Shown here: piece by piece, positions 34,793 to 44,227 of the stretch
Position numbering within the stretch: position 1 is the first letter of the stretch
How the letters are laid out: each line of letters begins with the position of its first letter
Source: Anaerolineaceae bacterium UBA6073
Lineage (GTDB): Bacteria > Chloroflexota > Anaerolineae > Anaerolineales > Anaerolineaceae
Direction: 5' to 3'
Length of the DNA: 64,000 nucleotides
Assembly (NCBI GenBank): GCA_002436085.1
Contig: DIXT01000022.1
Span: forward strand, 1 to 64,000
The notes under the pieces: model-generated
What the model saw: only the letters and a program-made list of their open reading frames with translations
Told to the model about the DNA's origin: nothing
The model's database searches: none
Translations under genes and position numbers: made by a program

Positions 34793-35836
34793 CTAATGGT
34801 ACATCAGGTTGATGCGCTCCAGCGCCGCAGCGTCTGGCCGTAATCTATCCGGGGTCAGGCGGTTGAGTGGTTCCTCCACAAAATCGAACTCGTCGTAAAT
34901 ATTGGTTGGCGCGTTCTCGATGTAAATCAAGCCGGTCGCGAAGTAGTGGTTCTTGTACGATCCGGTCAGCAAATCCAGGGCTGCGTGCTTATCGGTCGGG
35001 TCGTAATCCCGGTCAATTTTCTTCAGGATGATGCTTGAGCTGTCGTGCAGCCGCACTTCGCGCGTCTCGCCTTCCTGGAAATCTTTTATATGGATGGCCT
35101 GGGCGCGCGGTACGTAGGTGATGTCCTGGATCGGGGCTTCGTTTTCCCTGCCCCAGGTATAGGATTGCAGCGCTTCGTCGCGGTTGTTAAAGGTCACGCA
35201 TGGGCTGATGACATCAATCACGGCGATACCGTTATGCATAATTGCTGCTTTCAGGAGCTCTTTCATCTGTTTGATGTCACCGGAAAAGGTTCGTGCCACA
35301 AACTTCGCCCCGCTGATAAGCGCTTCCATGCACAGGTCCAGCGGCGGAAGGAAGTTTTTGCCCTGGTGCTTTAGCTCCAGACCCAAATCCGAGGTGGCAG
35401 AGAACTGGCCTTTGGTCAGCCCGTACACGCCGTTGTTTTCGATGATATACACCATCGGGACGTTACGGCGTATGATGTGTTTGAAGTGCCCCAGCCCGAT
35501 GCTGGCAGAATCACCGTCGCCGGATATGCCGATTGCTTTAATGCGTCGGTCGGCAAAACACGCGCCAGTCACCAAAGTGGGCATACGCCCATGCAGCCCG
35601 TTAAATCCGAAGGAGCGCTGCAGGAAGTAATTCAGGCTCTTGCTTGAGCAGCCGATGCCGCTGAATTTCGCCACCATCTCAGGCATCAGACCTAATTCAA
35701 AAACAGCCTGCTGAATCTGATTGGAGACAGTGTTGTGTCCACAGCCCGGGCAAAGTGTGGAGGGTTTGCCGCGATAATCAATCGAGGAGAGTCCCACAAA
35801 ATTGCGTTCTGTTTTGGCTGTTTGCGCGTTATCCAT
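34793..35836 (-). CDS. korB: 2-oxoacid:ferredoxin oxidoreductase, beta subunit
   Basis: 347 residues. The thiamine diphosphate subunit: CPGCGHNTV near the N-terminus, GIGCSSKSLNYFLQ, and the ThDP motif GISGDGDSASIGLGHF, then NNGVYGLTKGQFS. With KorA it cleaves a 2-oxoacid such as 2-oxoglutarate or pyruvate to acyl-CoA and CO2, passing electrons to ferredoxin. The ATG overlaps the korA stop codon by eight bases (ATGGATAA), with AAGGAG upstream. No separate ferredoxin-type delta subunit is present. Confidence 0.92.
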   Translation of the reverse strand: MDNAQTAKTERNFVGLSSIDYRGKPSTLCPGCGHNTVSNQIQQAVFELGLMPEMVAKFSGIGCSSKSLNYFLQRSFGFNGLHGRMPTLVTGACFADRRIKAIGISGDGDSASIGLGHFKHIIRRNVPMVYIIENNGVYGLTKGQFSATSDLGLELKHQGKNFLPPLDLCMEALISGAKFVARTFSGDIKQMKELLKAAIMHNGIAVIDVISPCVTFNNRDEALQSYTWGRENEAPIQDITYVPRAQAIHIKDFQEGETREVRLHDSSSIILKKIDRDYDPTDKHAALDLLTGSYKNHYFATGLIYIENAPTNIYDEFDFVEEPLNRLTPDRLRPDAAALERINLMYH

Positions 35837-37661
35837 TTTGCTGCTCCTTGGCAAGAATTTGCTGCTTAACCCAGATGGCTGTCATTGGGAGTCCGTCAAC
35901 TTCGGAAATTGAGATGAGCTTGGGCGAATAATCATGCAGTTCCTGGATGAGGATCCCATACAACTGCCCGTCCCGGTTCAGTTCAAGAACGTAAACTCTG
36001 TCGTGGTTTTCCAGGAATTCCCGTACGACCGAACAAACGGGCAGCGCGCGGATGCGCAAGTAATCCACCGCCAGGCCCGCTTCTTCAAGCTGGTCCTGCC
36101 CTTCTATGATCGCGGGATCCGTTGAACCCATTGCGATGACGCCGATGCGGGCCCCCGCTTTCTCCCTTAATATCGGCCCAGGCAGGTACTCGCAGGAGTT
36201 CTGCAGTTTCCGCTTAATTCTCTGGATCATCTCAGACCAATTCTGGGGGTCTTCACTGTAATTGCCACATTCGTCATGCCCGGTTCCGCGCGTAAAGTAC
36301 GGCGCAGCCGGATTTTGGTTGCCCATCACTGTCCGCCAGGGGATAGCGTCGCCTTCGATATCCTTGTATCTTCCCCAACTGCCTTCAAAGCGCGCAAGGT
36401 CTTCTTCCCACAGAATTCTGCCGCGATCAATTGGCTTTTCCGGGTAGGCGAACTTTTCGGTGATCCACTGGTTCATCCCCAGGTCAAGGTCACTCATCAC
36501 GAACACTGGCGTCTGGTAATGGTCGGCAATATCAAAGGCTTTCCACCCGAACTCAAAGCATTCGTTCACGCTGCCCGGAATGAGAATAATGTGATTAATA
36601 TCCCCGTGACCCAGGCGATAGACCATCGCAAGGTCGCCTTGCGCGGTGCGCGTGGGCAGCCCGGTGCTGGGGCCAACGCGCTGCACGTCCCAGATGACCA
36701 TGGGCGTTTCGGTGAAGTAAGCCAGACCGATATTCTCGGTCATCAGGCTCAGCCCGGGGCCGGAAGTCGCCGTCATCGTGCGCAAGCCAGCCCAACCCGC
36801 GCCGATTGCCGCCCCCGCAGCCGCAAGTTCGTCCTCCACCTGCAGGATGATGCTGGTGTTTTTTCCTGTGATTGGATCTTTGCGGAGTTTCGGGTTATGC
36901 GCGATCATCGCTTCCACCATGCTGGTAGCCGGGGTTATCGGATACCAGGAGCAGAATTGCACGCCGCCATAGAGGGCACCCAATGCCCCGGCATTGTTTC
37001 CGTCGGTGAGGATGTAATCCGAAAGGGGTGACAGCTTCCGCACCGAATAGCGGTCCTGTTTTGTCAGGTTGTTGGCTGCCCATTCAAAGCCCATCCGGAT
37101 TATGTTCTGATTGGACTCAAGTGCGTTTTGCCGGCTGCCAAAGTGTTTTCCCAGGGCGTATTCAATATTCTCCATAGGAATTCCCAAAACCTGGCCGACA
37201 ATACCGACGTATGCCATGTTTTCCATGTATTCGCGCAGATTTCTGGGAACTTCTGCCTGGCGGACGAACTGTCGGATAGGCATGGGGTAATACACCAGAT
37301 CCGTGCGCGCATCCGCGGGTTTTTGCAGGTGGTCGGCGTAAAACACCACGCCTCCTTCCGGCAGGTAGGTCAGATCCTTTTGAAAAGTATCCGCGTTCAT
37401 TGCGACGATGATATCGTCATAGGGCACTCTCCCGATGTACCCCCGTTCGGAAACGCGAATCACAAACCAGGTCGGCAGCCCCTTGATGTTGGATGGGAAA
37501 ATATTCTTTCCGGACGTGGGAATACCCATGTTGAACAGCGCCCGATAGAGTATCGTGTTTGCCGTGGCGCTGCCGGACCCGTTCACAGTGCAGATTGTCA
37601 TGCAAAAATCGTTCACGGACGCATTGTGCTCAGCCTGGGTATGTACGATTGGATGATCCAT
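35829..37661 (-). CDS. korA: 2-oxoacid:ferredoxin oxidoreductase, gamma-alpha fusion subunit
   Basis: 610 residues. The first third (about 20-190) is the gamma domain, GSGSATANTILYRALFNMG; the rest is the alpha subunit with ITPATSMVEAMIAHNP, EDELAAAGAAIGAGWAG and TATSGPGLSLMTE. The start is either TTG 37694 or ATG 37661; the ATG is preferred because the TTG lies inside the last codons of the regulator gene, but its AGGAG is 12 bases upstream, farther than usual. The 2-oxoacid used cannot be fixed; the fused layout is common for 2-oxoglutarate and branched-chain enzymes. Confidence 0.9.
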   Translation of the reverse strand: MDHPIVHTQAEHNASVNDFCMTICTVNGSGSATANTILYRALFNMGIPTSGKNIFPSNIKGLPTWFVIRVSERGYIGRVPYDDIIVAMNADTFQKDLTYLPEGGVVFYADHLQKPADARTDLVYYPMPIRQFVRQAEVPRNLREYMENMAYVGIVGQVLGIPMENIEYALGKHFGSRQNALESNQNIIRMGFEWAANNLTKQDRYSVRKLSPLSDYILTDGNNAGALGALYGGVQFCSWYPITPATSMVEAMIAHNPKLRKDPITGKNTSIILQVEDELAAAGAAIGAGWAGLRTMTATSGPGLSLMTENIGLAYFTETPMVIWDVQRVGPSTGLPTRTAQGDLAMVYRLGHGDINHIILIPGSVNECFEFGWKAFDIADHYQTPVFVMSDLDLGMNQWITEKFAYPEKPIDRGRILWEEDLARFEGSWGRYKDIEGDAIPWRTVMGNQNPAAPYFTRGTGHDECGNYSEDPQNWSEMIQRIKRKLQNSCEYLPGPILREKAGARIGVIAMGSTDPAIIEGQDQLEEAGLAVDYLRIRALPVCSVVREFLENHDRVYVLELNRDGQLYGILIQELHDYSPKLISISEVDGLPMTAIWVKQQILAKEQQNG

Positions 37662-37686
37662 CTCTTTGCTGCTCTCCTGTAAATCC

Positions 37687-38373
37687 TTATTCAAAGCGTT
37701 GGGATAACTCAGCTTTTTTGCGCTGCTTCACCAGATCCATATGTTCAATCAGCCATTGATACCCGCGCTCAAAATCCCGCGACGCAAGCGCGTCCGCGAT
37801 CCGGCGGTGATAGCTCCACACGTTTTGCAGATAAACCGGGTCATGTACCATCACGCGTTCAGTTTCCGCGGTCATGTTCCAGAAGGTTTCCAGTATGCTC
37901 GCTGCGATTGCGTTGTCCAGATGCAGAAAGATTTGCGTGTGGAATTCTCGGTGTTCTTGTGCCGGCATGTATTTCGGTTCGTGCGAAATCTTGATAAGCG
38001 CATCGTCAACAATCTTTTGTAGCCTTTGCACTTCCAGACTTGTGAGCTGCGGCGCGGTTTCGTGCCAGTAACTGATTTCGATATGCTTGCGCAAATCCCG
38101 CAAAGCGTCTAATAGGTGTGGCTGGACCTTGGCACCGTAGCCTATGCCCAGTTCCAGCAGCGGATTGAGGCAAAATTCGCGGGTCTGAATTCCCACCTTG
38201 GTCTTCACATCCACAAAACCAAGCCTGCGTGCCACCTCGAGCTGTTCGCGCACGCTGGCAACGCTAATCCCCAGCTGATTACTGAGTTCAGGGATGCTGG
38301 GGATGGGTGTCTTGGTCTGATGAGCATCAGCAAGATAATCGAGCAAGTCGCTCTTGATTTTTGTAAGGGTCAT
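37687..38373 (-). CDS. GntR/FadR-type transcriptional regulator
   Basis: 228 residues. An N-terminal winged helix-turn-helix (SIPELSNQLGISVASVREQL, then RRLGFVDVKTKVG) and a C-terminal all-helical FCD ligand domain with the metal-binding residues typical of the class (EHREFHTQIFLHLDN, SYHRRIADAL). It is the first gene of the leftward korAB transcript, so it most likely controls korAB and itself in response to a small organic acid; that is inferred from position. Confidence 0.88.
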   Translation of the reverse strand: MTLTKIKSDLLDYLADAHQTKTPIPSIPELSNQLGISVASVREQLEVARRLGFVDVKTKVGIQTREFCLNPLLELGIGYGAKVQPHLLDALRDLRKHIEISYWHETAPQLTSLEVQRLQKIVDDALIKISHEPKYMPAQEHREFHTQIFLHLDNAIAASILETFWNMTAETERVMVHDPVYLQNVWSYHRRIADALASRDFERGYQWLIEHMDLVKQRKKAELSQRFE

Positions 38374-38663
38374 GACATTAATTTGATTAATAAATTTATT
38401 TTACCTGATTATAGCCAGTAATGCCTCATTACGTCAAGGTATTTTCCGGTATTAATCTGATTATTTATTCAATAACTGCTCGTTTAATATGACATTAGTC
38501 GTAACTACAACGCAGACAGACCTACTTTGCCTCAAAAACCCGAAAAAATTAATCAGCTACCTACGCTAAGGAATATCCCTAAATACTATTTGGACGCATT
38601 TTTAGCCGGGTCTGGCTTTTCCTAGAGTACAATACTCTTGCATTTATTCTTGGTAATTTATTA
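38374..38663. other. AT-rich divergent control region
   Basis: 290 bases between the GntR-type regulator and the ABC exporter. It contains two copies of a 13-base motif (annotated separately). Near 38625-38639, AGAGTACAATACTCT is a short dyad that includes a TACAAT usable as a -10 box for the exporter genes. Confidence 0.55.
38377..38463. promoter_or_regulatory. Candidate operator pair for the GntR-type regulator
   Basis: ATTAATTTGATTA (38377-38389) and ATTAATCTGATTA (38451-38463) differ in one base and lie 74 bases apart start to start, a whole number of helix turns (about seven). Both continue into AT-rich TTTATT sequence. The first copy is only four bases from the regulator's start codon. 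Repetition next to an autoregulated GntR gene suggests binding sites; the consensus is not one I can match to a known regulator. Confidence 0.4.
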
Positions 38664-40420
38664 ATGGCAATCAGCGAATTTTCTATTCCTTTTCGTTACA
38701 AGACGAACAAGTCAAATCCCTTCGTCTGGCTTCTTTCGCATACCCTCCACCATTGGGCGGTGTTCCTCGCTGCGCTGATCGGGGCGATTGGTAACGCTGC
38801 GTTTGCTTCCATTCCGGCAGTGCAGTTTGGTGTTGTTTTCACCAACCTGACCAGTGGCGCGCCAGACAAAAACATCTTCATCCGGGCCGCGCTTCTAATC
38901 ACCTACTCTCAGGTTATCCGCGCGCTGTTCCAGCTGATGCGCAACTTTGGGTTTGAGATCACGGCCCAAAAAATTGAACGCGACGTGCGCGACGAGTTCT
39001 ATATCAGCTTGCTCGGAAAAAGCATGACCTTCCACTCGCTGCAGTCGGTCGGGGACCTGATGGCGCGCGCGACCAATGATATCCGCGAGGTGAATTTTCT
39101 CTTCAGCCCCGGGATTAACATGGTCTTTGGCTCCATCAATTTTCTGTTTATCCCGCTCGTCATCGGCTGGCAGATCAATCCTGCCTTGCTACTTACCCCA
39201 GTCCTCTTTATTATGGCCTACTGTATATCCATCGCAGTGTACATGAAAAAACTCAGACCCGTCACGAACAATGTTAGAAGCAGTTTTGGACTCATGAACA
39301 GCCGCCTGGCAGAAGCGATTGACGGCGTGGAAACAGTCAAAGCTGCCGCCCAGGAAGAGAGCGAGATCGCGCTCTTCAGGCGCAACATCAAGGCCTATCG
39401 AGACGCATCGGTAGAACAGGGAGATATGGAAGCCCGCTTTCTGCCCTTGCTGCTGCTGGCGCTGGCCATGGGCTTCGGCTTGCTGCACGCGCTGGTTTTG
39501 TTTCAGCAGGGCGCGATCCCGCTGGGGGATGTGATCAAGTATTTCAGCGCGCTTTCGCTTCTGAGCTTCCCGACCAACACGTCCATCCACTCGTATTCAC
39601 AGATCTCGCTGGGAATTGCCGGCGCCCGCCGGCTGCTCTCTGTCATGAATACCGAGAACAACCTGGATAAAAATGACACCGGCCGCGCGCAGCCTCTGCG
39701 CGGCGAGGTGCGCTTTCAGGATGTAAGTTTTTCTTACGATATCCACAAAACCGCACTGGAGAACATCAGTTTCCAAGTCCAACCCGGGCAAACTGTGGCC
39801 ATCGTCGGTCAGACCGGCTCGGGGAAAACGACACTGGTGCGCCTGATCAACCGCACCTACGACCCAAGCGAGGGCTCTGTACAAATCGATGGTGCTGACC
39901 TTCGAAGCTGGAAGTTGGATACCTTGCGCAGTCAGATTTCCATTATCGAACAGGATATTTTTCTGTTTTCCAAGTCCATTGCCGAGAATATTGCCTTCAG
40001 TAAACCCGGCGCCAGCCGCGCGGAAGTGGAATCCGCCGCCCAAAAAGCGCAGGCGCACGCGTTCATCAGCGCCCTGCCCGAAGGCTACGACACCATCATC
40101 GGTGAGCGCGGCGTAACGCTCTCGGGCGGGCAGCGCCAACGCATCGCCCTCGCGCGCGCGTTCCTGACCGACCCAAAAATTCTTATTCTTGACGATTCCA
40201 CCAGCGCGATTGACAGCCAAACCGAAGACGAAATCCAACGCGCCATCAAAGCTGCCTCTGAAGGGCGCACTACCTTCATCATTACCCACCGTCTATCTCA
40301 AATCCGTTGGGCGGACCTCATTATATCGTGATGCGCCGCGGAACGATTGCGGATATTGGGACGCACGCCGAACTGATGCAAAGGTCGGCTTCTTACCGCA
40401 ACATTTTCACAGAGAACTGA
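38664..40420 (+). pseudogene. ABC exporter subunit 1 with a 3' frameshift
   Basis: ABCB/MsbA-like half-transporter: six membrane helices (about 30-320) and an ATPase domain with Walker A GQTGSGKTTL, signature LSGGQRQR, Walker B ILILDDSTSAID and H-loop ITHRL. The main frame ends at TGA 40331 just after ADLIIS. In another frame the next 85 bases encode the missing tail: MRRGTIADIGTHAELMQRSA then SYRNIFTEN, ending at TGA 40420. The junction CTCATTATATCGTGATG would restore LIIVMRRG if one AT were removed, so an AT duplication is the likely cause. The shorter 555-residue protein keeps all catalytic motifs and may still work. Asp instead of Glu after Walker B marks this as the degenerate half of a heterodimer. 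It pairs with the next gene. Confidence 0.82.
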
Positions 40421-40424
40421 AGCA

Positions 40425-42230
40425 ATGGGATTCTCCACCGGACTTGCCAGTGAATCATATGACCGCCAGTACAGCAACAGAACGCTGCTTGGACGCATCT
40501 GGGCTTACGCCAAACCAGAACGCAAGCGCATTATCGTCATCTTTCTTACAGTGCTACTGCAGGGCGGTCTAGGCGCGCTCCCGCCAGTCATCGTATCCAA
40601 AGTGCTGGATGAGGGTGTCGCCGGCATTCCGAATGAACAGGCTTTTTACTTGCTCACCGCAGCCGTGATCATCCTGGAGCTGCTCGGGTACCTCTTTTAT
40701 TACGTAAACCACCGCCTCCTGGCGCGCGTCATCGCGGATATCAACCGTAATTTATCCACTGACGCGTTTGCCTCCTCAATGCGCCAGGATATGGCTTTTC
40801 ATGACGTGTTCTCGTCTGGAAAAATTGTCTCGCGCATCACAACCGACACGCGCGATTTCTCTACCCTTATCACGCTCACCATGGACGTCGCTAATAACCT
40901 GGTTCAATCCATCGTGACCGCGTTTATCCTGCTGACTGCTGAGTGGCACCTGGCTTTATTGTTCTTCCTGACCGTCCCGGTGTTTATACTGTTCGTCTCC
41001 CTGTACCGCAACCTGGCCAGGCGCGTTTCACGTCAGGGCATGCGCGCTATGGCGAACGTGAACGCGACCATCAAGGAAACCATCAGCGGAATCGCGATTG
41101 CCAAGAATTTTCGCCAGGAAGAAAGCATTTACGCTGAATTTAAACGCTCAAATACCATCTCTTACCGGACAAACGTCAAGCGCGGAATGGTCCTTTCCAC
41201 AGTTTTCCCGATTACCCGCGCGTTTGGCGCGCTGGCAACCGCCCTGCTGGTTTATTTCGGCGCCATCTCCGTCACCCAGGGCATCATCACCGCTGGCGCC
41301 TGGTACCTGTTTATCCTCAGCACCGAGCGCTTTCTGCAGCCAATCCTCAGCATTACCTCCTATTGGACGCAGGTTCAGACCGGGTTATCCGCGGCGGAAC
41401 GGATTCTTGCGTTGATTGACGCGGAACACACCGTCAACCAGACCGGTGCATACGAACCTGAAAACTACCGCGGGAAAATTGATTTTAACAAGCTCAGGTT
41501 CAGCTATTCCAACGGAAAAACCATCCTGAACAACTTTACCCTGCACATCCGCGAGGGCGAAAACGTCGCCATTGTGGGGCATACCGGCGCTGGAAAGACC
41601 TCCATCGCGCGCCTGATCGCCCGTTTTTACGAATTCCAATCCGGGGAGCTGCTGATCGACGGCAAAGACATCCGCAGCTACAACCTGCACGCGCTGCGCC
41701 AGCATATGGGTCTGGTCACCCAGGTTCCCTTCCTGTTTGAGGGAACCGTGGAAGAGAACATCCGTTTTGCCAGACAGGACATCACCCGCGAGGAAATTCT
41801 TTCCCTCGCCAGCCAGATTGGCGGTGGGGAATGGCTGGACACTTTCGCGGAGGGATTGGATACCCGGGTCGGGGAACGCGGCGCAAAGATTTCCATGGGG
41901 CAGCGCCAGCTGGTCGCTCTGCTGCGCGTACTGGCACAAAACCCCTCCGTTTTCATCCTGGACGAAGCCACTGCCAGTATTGACCCATTTACGGAAAAAC
42001 AAATCCAGACCGCCTTGAACTTAATCCTCAAGCAGTCCACCAGCGTGCTCATCGCGCACCGCCTCTCAACCGTACAAAGCGCGGACCGTATCATCGTCCT
42101 GCGGGACGGCGATATTATCGAAGAAGGCACGCACTCGCAGCTGCTCAAGCAAGGCGGCCATTACTCGGAGCTGTACAACACCTACTTCAGGCACCAGAGC
42201 CTGGATTATGTTGAACAGGCAGGCAGCTAA
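40425..42230 (+). CDS. ABC exporter subunit 2 (heterodimer partner)
   Basis: 601 residues. Six membrane helices (about 40-330) and an ATPase domain with Walker A GHTGAGKTSI, a variant signature ISMGQRQL, a catalytic Walker B VFILDEATASID and the H-loop IAHRLS. Together with subunit 1, one ATP site is canonical (this Walker B Glu plus the LSGGQ of subunit 1), and the other is degenerate. That asymmetry is known from heterodimeric exporters such as TM287/288 and BmrCD. The exported substrate, drug or lipid, is unknown. The start is four bases after the TGA of the frameshifted tail. Confidence 0.9.
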   Translation: MGFSTGLASESYDRQYSNRTLLGRIWAYAKPERKRIIVIFLTVLLQGGLGALPPVIVSKVLDEGVAGIPNEQAFYLLTAAVIILELLGYLFYYVNHRLLARVIADINRNLSTDAFASSMRQDMAFHDVFSSGKIVSRITTDTRDFSTLITLTMDVANNLVQSIVTAFILLTAEWHLALLFFLTVPVFILFVSLYRNLARRVSRQGMRAMANVNATIKETISGIAIAKNFRQEESIYAEFKRSNTISYRTNVKRGMVLSTVFPITRAFGALATALLVYFGAISVTQGIITAGAWYLFILSTERFLQPILSITSYWTQVQTGLSAAERILALIDAEHTVNQTGAYEPENYRGKIDFNKLRFSYSNGKTILNNFTLHIREGENVAIVGHTGAGKTSIARLIARFYEFQSGELLIDGKDIRSYNLHALRQHMGLVTQVPFLFEGTVEENIRFARQDITREEILSLASQIGGGEWLDTFAEGLDTRVGERGAKISMGQRQLVALLRVLAQNPSVFILDEATASIDPFTEKQIQTALNLILKQSTSVLIAHRLSTVQSADRIIVLRDGDIIEEGTHSQLLKQGGHYSELYNTYFRHQSLDYVEQAGS

Positions 42231-42272
42231 AAAATACCCGGTTTGCCGCCTGCTGACGCACAGCGCTTCCGC

Positions 42273-42300
42273 TTGACTTTACACCCCATCCGGCTAAAAT
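42273..42300 (+). promoter_or_regulatory. Promoter of the gcv operon
   Basis: TTGACT (42273-42278), a 16-base spacer and TAAAAT (42295-42300). Transcription would start near 42307, immediately before the riboswitch. Confidence 0.7.
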
Positions 42301-42310
42301 AAAATAAGAT

Positions 42311-42421
42311 TGTTGGTTGGGAAGAGCCCTGACTTCAGGCACCGAAGGGGCAAACCCGCTAAGACGGGCGAAACTCTCAGGTAAACAGACCCTGCCAATC
42401 CATCCTCTGAAGGAAACAGTC
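42311..42421 (+). promoter_or_regulatory. Glycine riboswitch
   Basis: The conserved glycine aptamer core is unmistakable: AGGCACCGAAGGGGCAAA at 42337-42354, a P3 hairpin CCCGC-TAAGA-CGGG, then GAAACTCTCAGGTAAA at 42370-42385 closing against the upstream GAAGAGCC. One complete aptamer is seen; the remaining bases to 42421 (CCATCCTCTGAAGGAAAC) may be a rudimentary second element. It senses glycine and controls the downstream glycine cleavage genes. Confidence 0.92.
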
Positions 42422-42433
42422 AACGGTTAACAA

Positions 42434-42460
42434 CAGAGGCACAAAATCCTTGTGCCTTTG
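42434..42460 (+). terminator. Hairpin in the riboswitch expression platform
   Basis: CAGAGGCACAA (42434-42444) and TTGTGCCTTTG (42450-42460) form an 11-base-pair stem (one G-U) with loop AATCC, ending 22 bases before the gcvH ATG. The following sequence is only moderately T-rich, so it may be an antiterminated terminator or a structure that limits ribosome access. Confidence 0.5.
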
Positions 42461-42482
42461 TAGCTATTTGAAAAGGAGAAAA

Positions 42483-42866
42483 ATGAACTTTCCAAAAGAA
42501 CTTAAGTTTGCCCAAACGGATGAATGGGTGAGGCTGGAAAACGGCATCGCCACAGTCGGAATCTCTGATTACGCCCAGGATGCGCTTGGCGATGTGGTTT
42601 ATTTTGAATTCTCGGTCGAGGTCGGAGACAAGGTGAAAGCTGGCGGGCAGCTCGGACAAGTTGATTCCGCCAAAGCCAGCTCGGAGGTCATGCTGCCCGT
42701 AAGCGGTGTTGTGACCGAGATTAACGAAGCGGTCTCCGACGATGCGGAAATCCTAAACAAGGATCCGTATGGCGAAGGCTGGCTCCTCAGGATCAAAATG
42801 GACGACCCGGCTGAGCTGGAAGAACTGCTTAGCGCTGAAGCCTATCAAGCATATCGCTTAGGGTAA
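42483..42866 (+). CDS. gcvH: Glycine cleavage system H protein
   Basis: 127 residues. The lipoyl carrier that shuttles the aminomethyl group between P, T and L proteins. The lipoylated lysine is Lys64 in GQVDSAKASSEVMLPVSG; the conserved DEWVRLENGIATVGISDYAQ is near the N-terminus. AAGGAG precedes the ATG. gcvPA starts five bases after the stop. Confidence 0.95.
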   Translation: MNFPKELKFAQTDEWVRLENGIATVGISDYAQDALGDVVYFEFSVEVGDKVKAGGQLGQVDSAKASSEVMLPVSGVVTEINEAVSDDAEILNKDPYGEGWLLRIKMDDPAELEELLSAEAYQAYRLG

Positions 42867-42871
42867 AGCTT

Positions 42872-44227
42872 ATGTTCACACCCCACACCCAAAAAGATGT
42901 GGAGGTGATGCTTAAGACCATCGGAGTAGGTAAAGTCGAAGATCTTTTTACCGAGATCCCGGAAAAGTACCGCTTCCCTGAGCTTAAGCTCCCCACCTCC
43001 CTGACCGAGATGGAAGTTGCCGATGAGCTGGAAAGTATCGCCAACGCGAACGGCAGCACCAAATCTCTCCTGAATTTCATTGGCGCCGGCGCGTACGACC
43101 ATTACGTTCCTGCCGCGGTAGACATGCTCCTGCGGCGCGGCGAGTTTTATACCGCCTACACCCCGTACCAACCTGAAATCTCACAGGGTACTTTACAGGC
43201 TATCTTCGAGTACCAAAGCCTGATTTGCGAGCTGACCGGTATGGACGTTGCCAACGCCTCGCATTATGACGGCGCGACTGCCGCGGCGGAAGCCGTGATC
43301 CTGGCTTACCATCACCACAAAGGCAAACGTACTAAATTCCTGCTTTCGCGTGCGGTCAACCCGCAGTACCGTGAGGTTGTGCGCACCTACACGCGCGGCA
43401 GCAAGGATATCACCATTCAGGGCGACGACCCGGAAACCGGCATCGACTCCTCGATGGAAAAACTCATCGCCCAAATTGATGCCAACACCGCCCTGGTCAT
43501 GGTGCAGTACCCGGATTTCTTCGGGCGCGTGATTGACTACAAACCTCTCATCGAAGCCGCCCACAACGCTGGCGCCCTGGTAGCTGTCGCTGTCAACCCT
43601 ACTGCGTTGGGCGTGCTCACCCCTCCCGGCGAATTCGGCGCGGACATCGTTTTCGGCGAAGGTCAGCCGCTTGGCATCCCGCTCTCCTACGGCGGTCCGT
43701 ATCTGGGCATCTTCGCGGTAACGAACGACTTGCTGCGGAAAATTTCCGGCCGGCTTGTAGGCGAGACCGTAGACAATGCCGGCAGGCTGGCTTATGTGCT
43801 TACGCTTACTGCTCGCGAGCAGCACATCCGCCGTGAGAAAGCCTCCTCTAATATCTGCACGAACCAGGGTTTAATGGCGCTGGCTTCCACCATCTACCTG
43901 AGTTTGCTCGGGAAGCAGGGTTTCGAAGCCGTCAGCAACCTGTGCTTCCAAAAAGCCCATTACGCGGCAAAGCAGATCAGCTCCATTCAGGGTTACACTC
44001 AGGTTTTCTCAGGTCAGCCCTTCTTCCATGAGTTTGTCATCCGCAGCCCACAGCCGGTGGAGCACCTGCTCGAAGACTTGCGCGCGTACGACATCCTCGG
44101 TGGTTACGACCTTGGCAAGGATTATCCTGAGCTGGAAGGCTGCCTGCTGATCGCTGTCACGGAGAAAATTGGCAAAGAGGATATTGACCTGCTGCACGAC
44201 GCGTTGATCGAGGTGACCCATGACTGA
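42872..44227 (+). CDS. gcvPA: Glycine dehydrogenase (decarboxylating), subunit 1
   Basis: 451 residues, the N-terminal half of the split P protein. Typical blocks: FIGAGAYDHYVPAAVDMLL, YTPYQPEISQGTLQAIFEYQ, ASHYDGATAAAEA and REQHIRREKASSNICTNQGL. With subunit 2 it decarboxylates glycine using PLP. It overlaps gcvPB by eight bases. The split form is typical of Gram-positives, archaea and Chloroflexi. Confidence 0.95.
   Translation: MFTPHTQKDVEVMLKTIGVGKVEDLFTEIPEKYRFPELKLPTSLTEMEVADELESIANANGSTKSLLNFIGAGAYDHYVPAAVDMLLRRGEFYTAYTPYQPEISQGTLQAIFEYQSLICELTGMDVANASHYDGATAAAEAVILAYHHHKGKRTKFLLSRAVNPQYREVVRTYTRGSKDITIQGDDPETGIDSSMEKLIAQIDANTALVMVQYPDFFGRVIDYKPLIEAAHNAGALVAVAVNPTALGVLTPPGEFGADIVFGEGQPLGIPLSYGGPYLGIFAVTNDLLRKISGRLVGETVDNAGRLAYVLTLTAREQHIRREKASSNICTNQGLMALASTIYLSLLGKQGFEAVSNLCFQKAHYAAKQISSIQGYTQVFSGQPFFHEFVIRSPQPVEHLLEDLRAYDILGGYDLGKDYPELEGCLLIAVTEKIGKEDIDLLHDALIEVTHD

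Noticed and set aside
40300..40425. Programmed frameshift or second selenocysteine codon at the TGA 40329-40331
   Set aside because: The residue is not a redox position, the frame after TGA is not the homologous one, and an AT duplication explains it fully. No pseudoknot or slippery heptamer was found.
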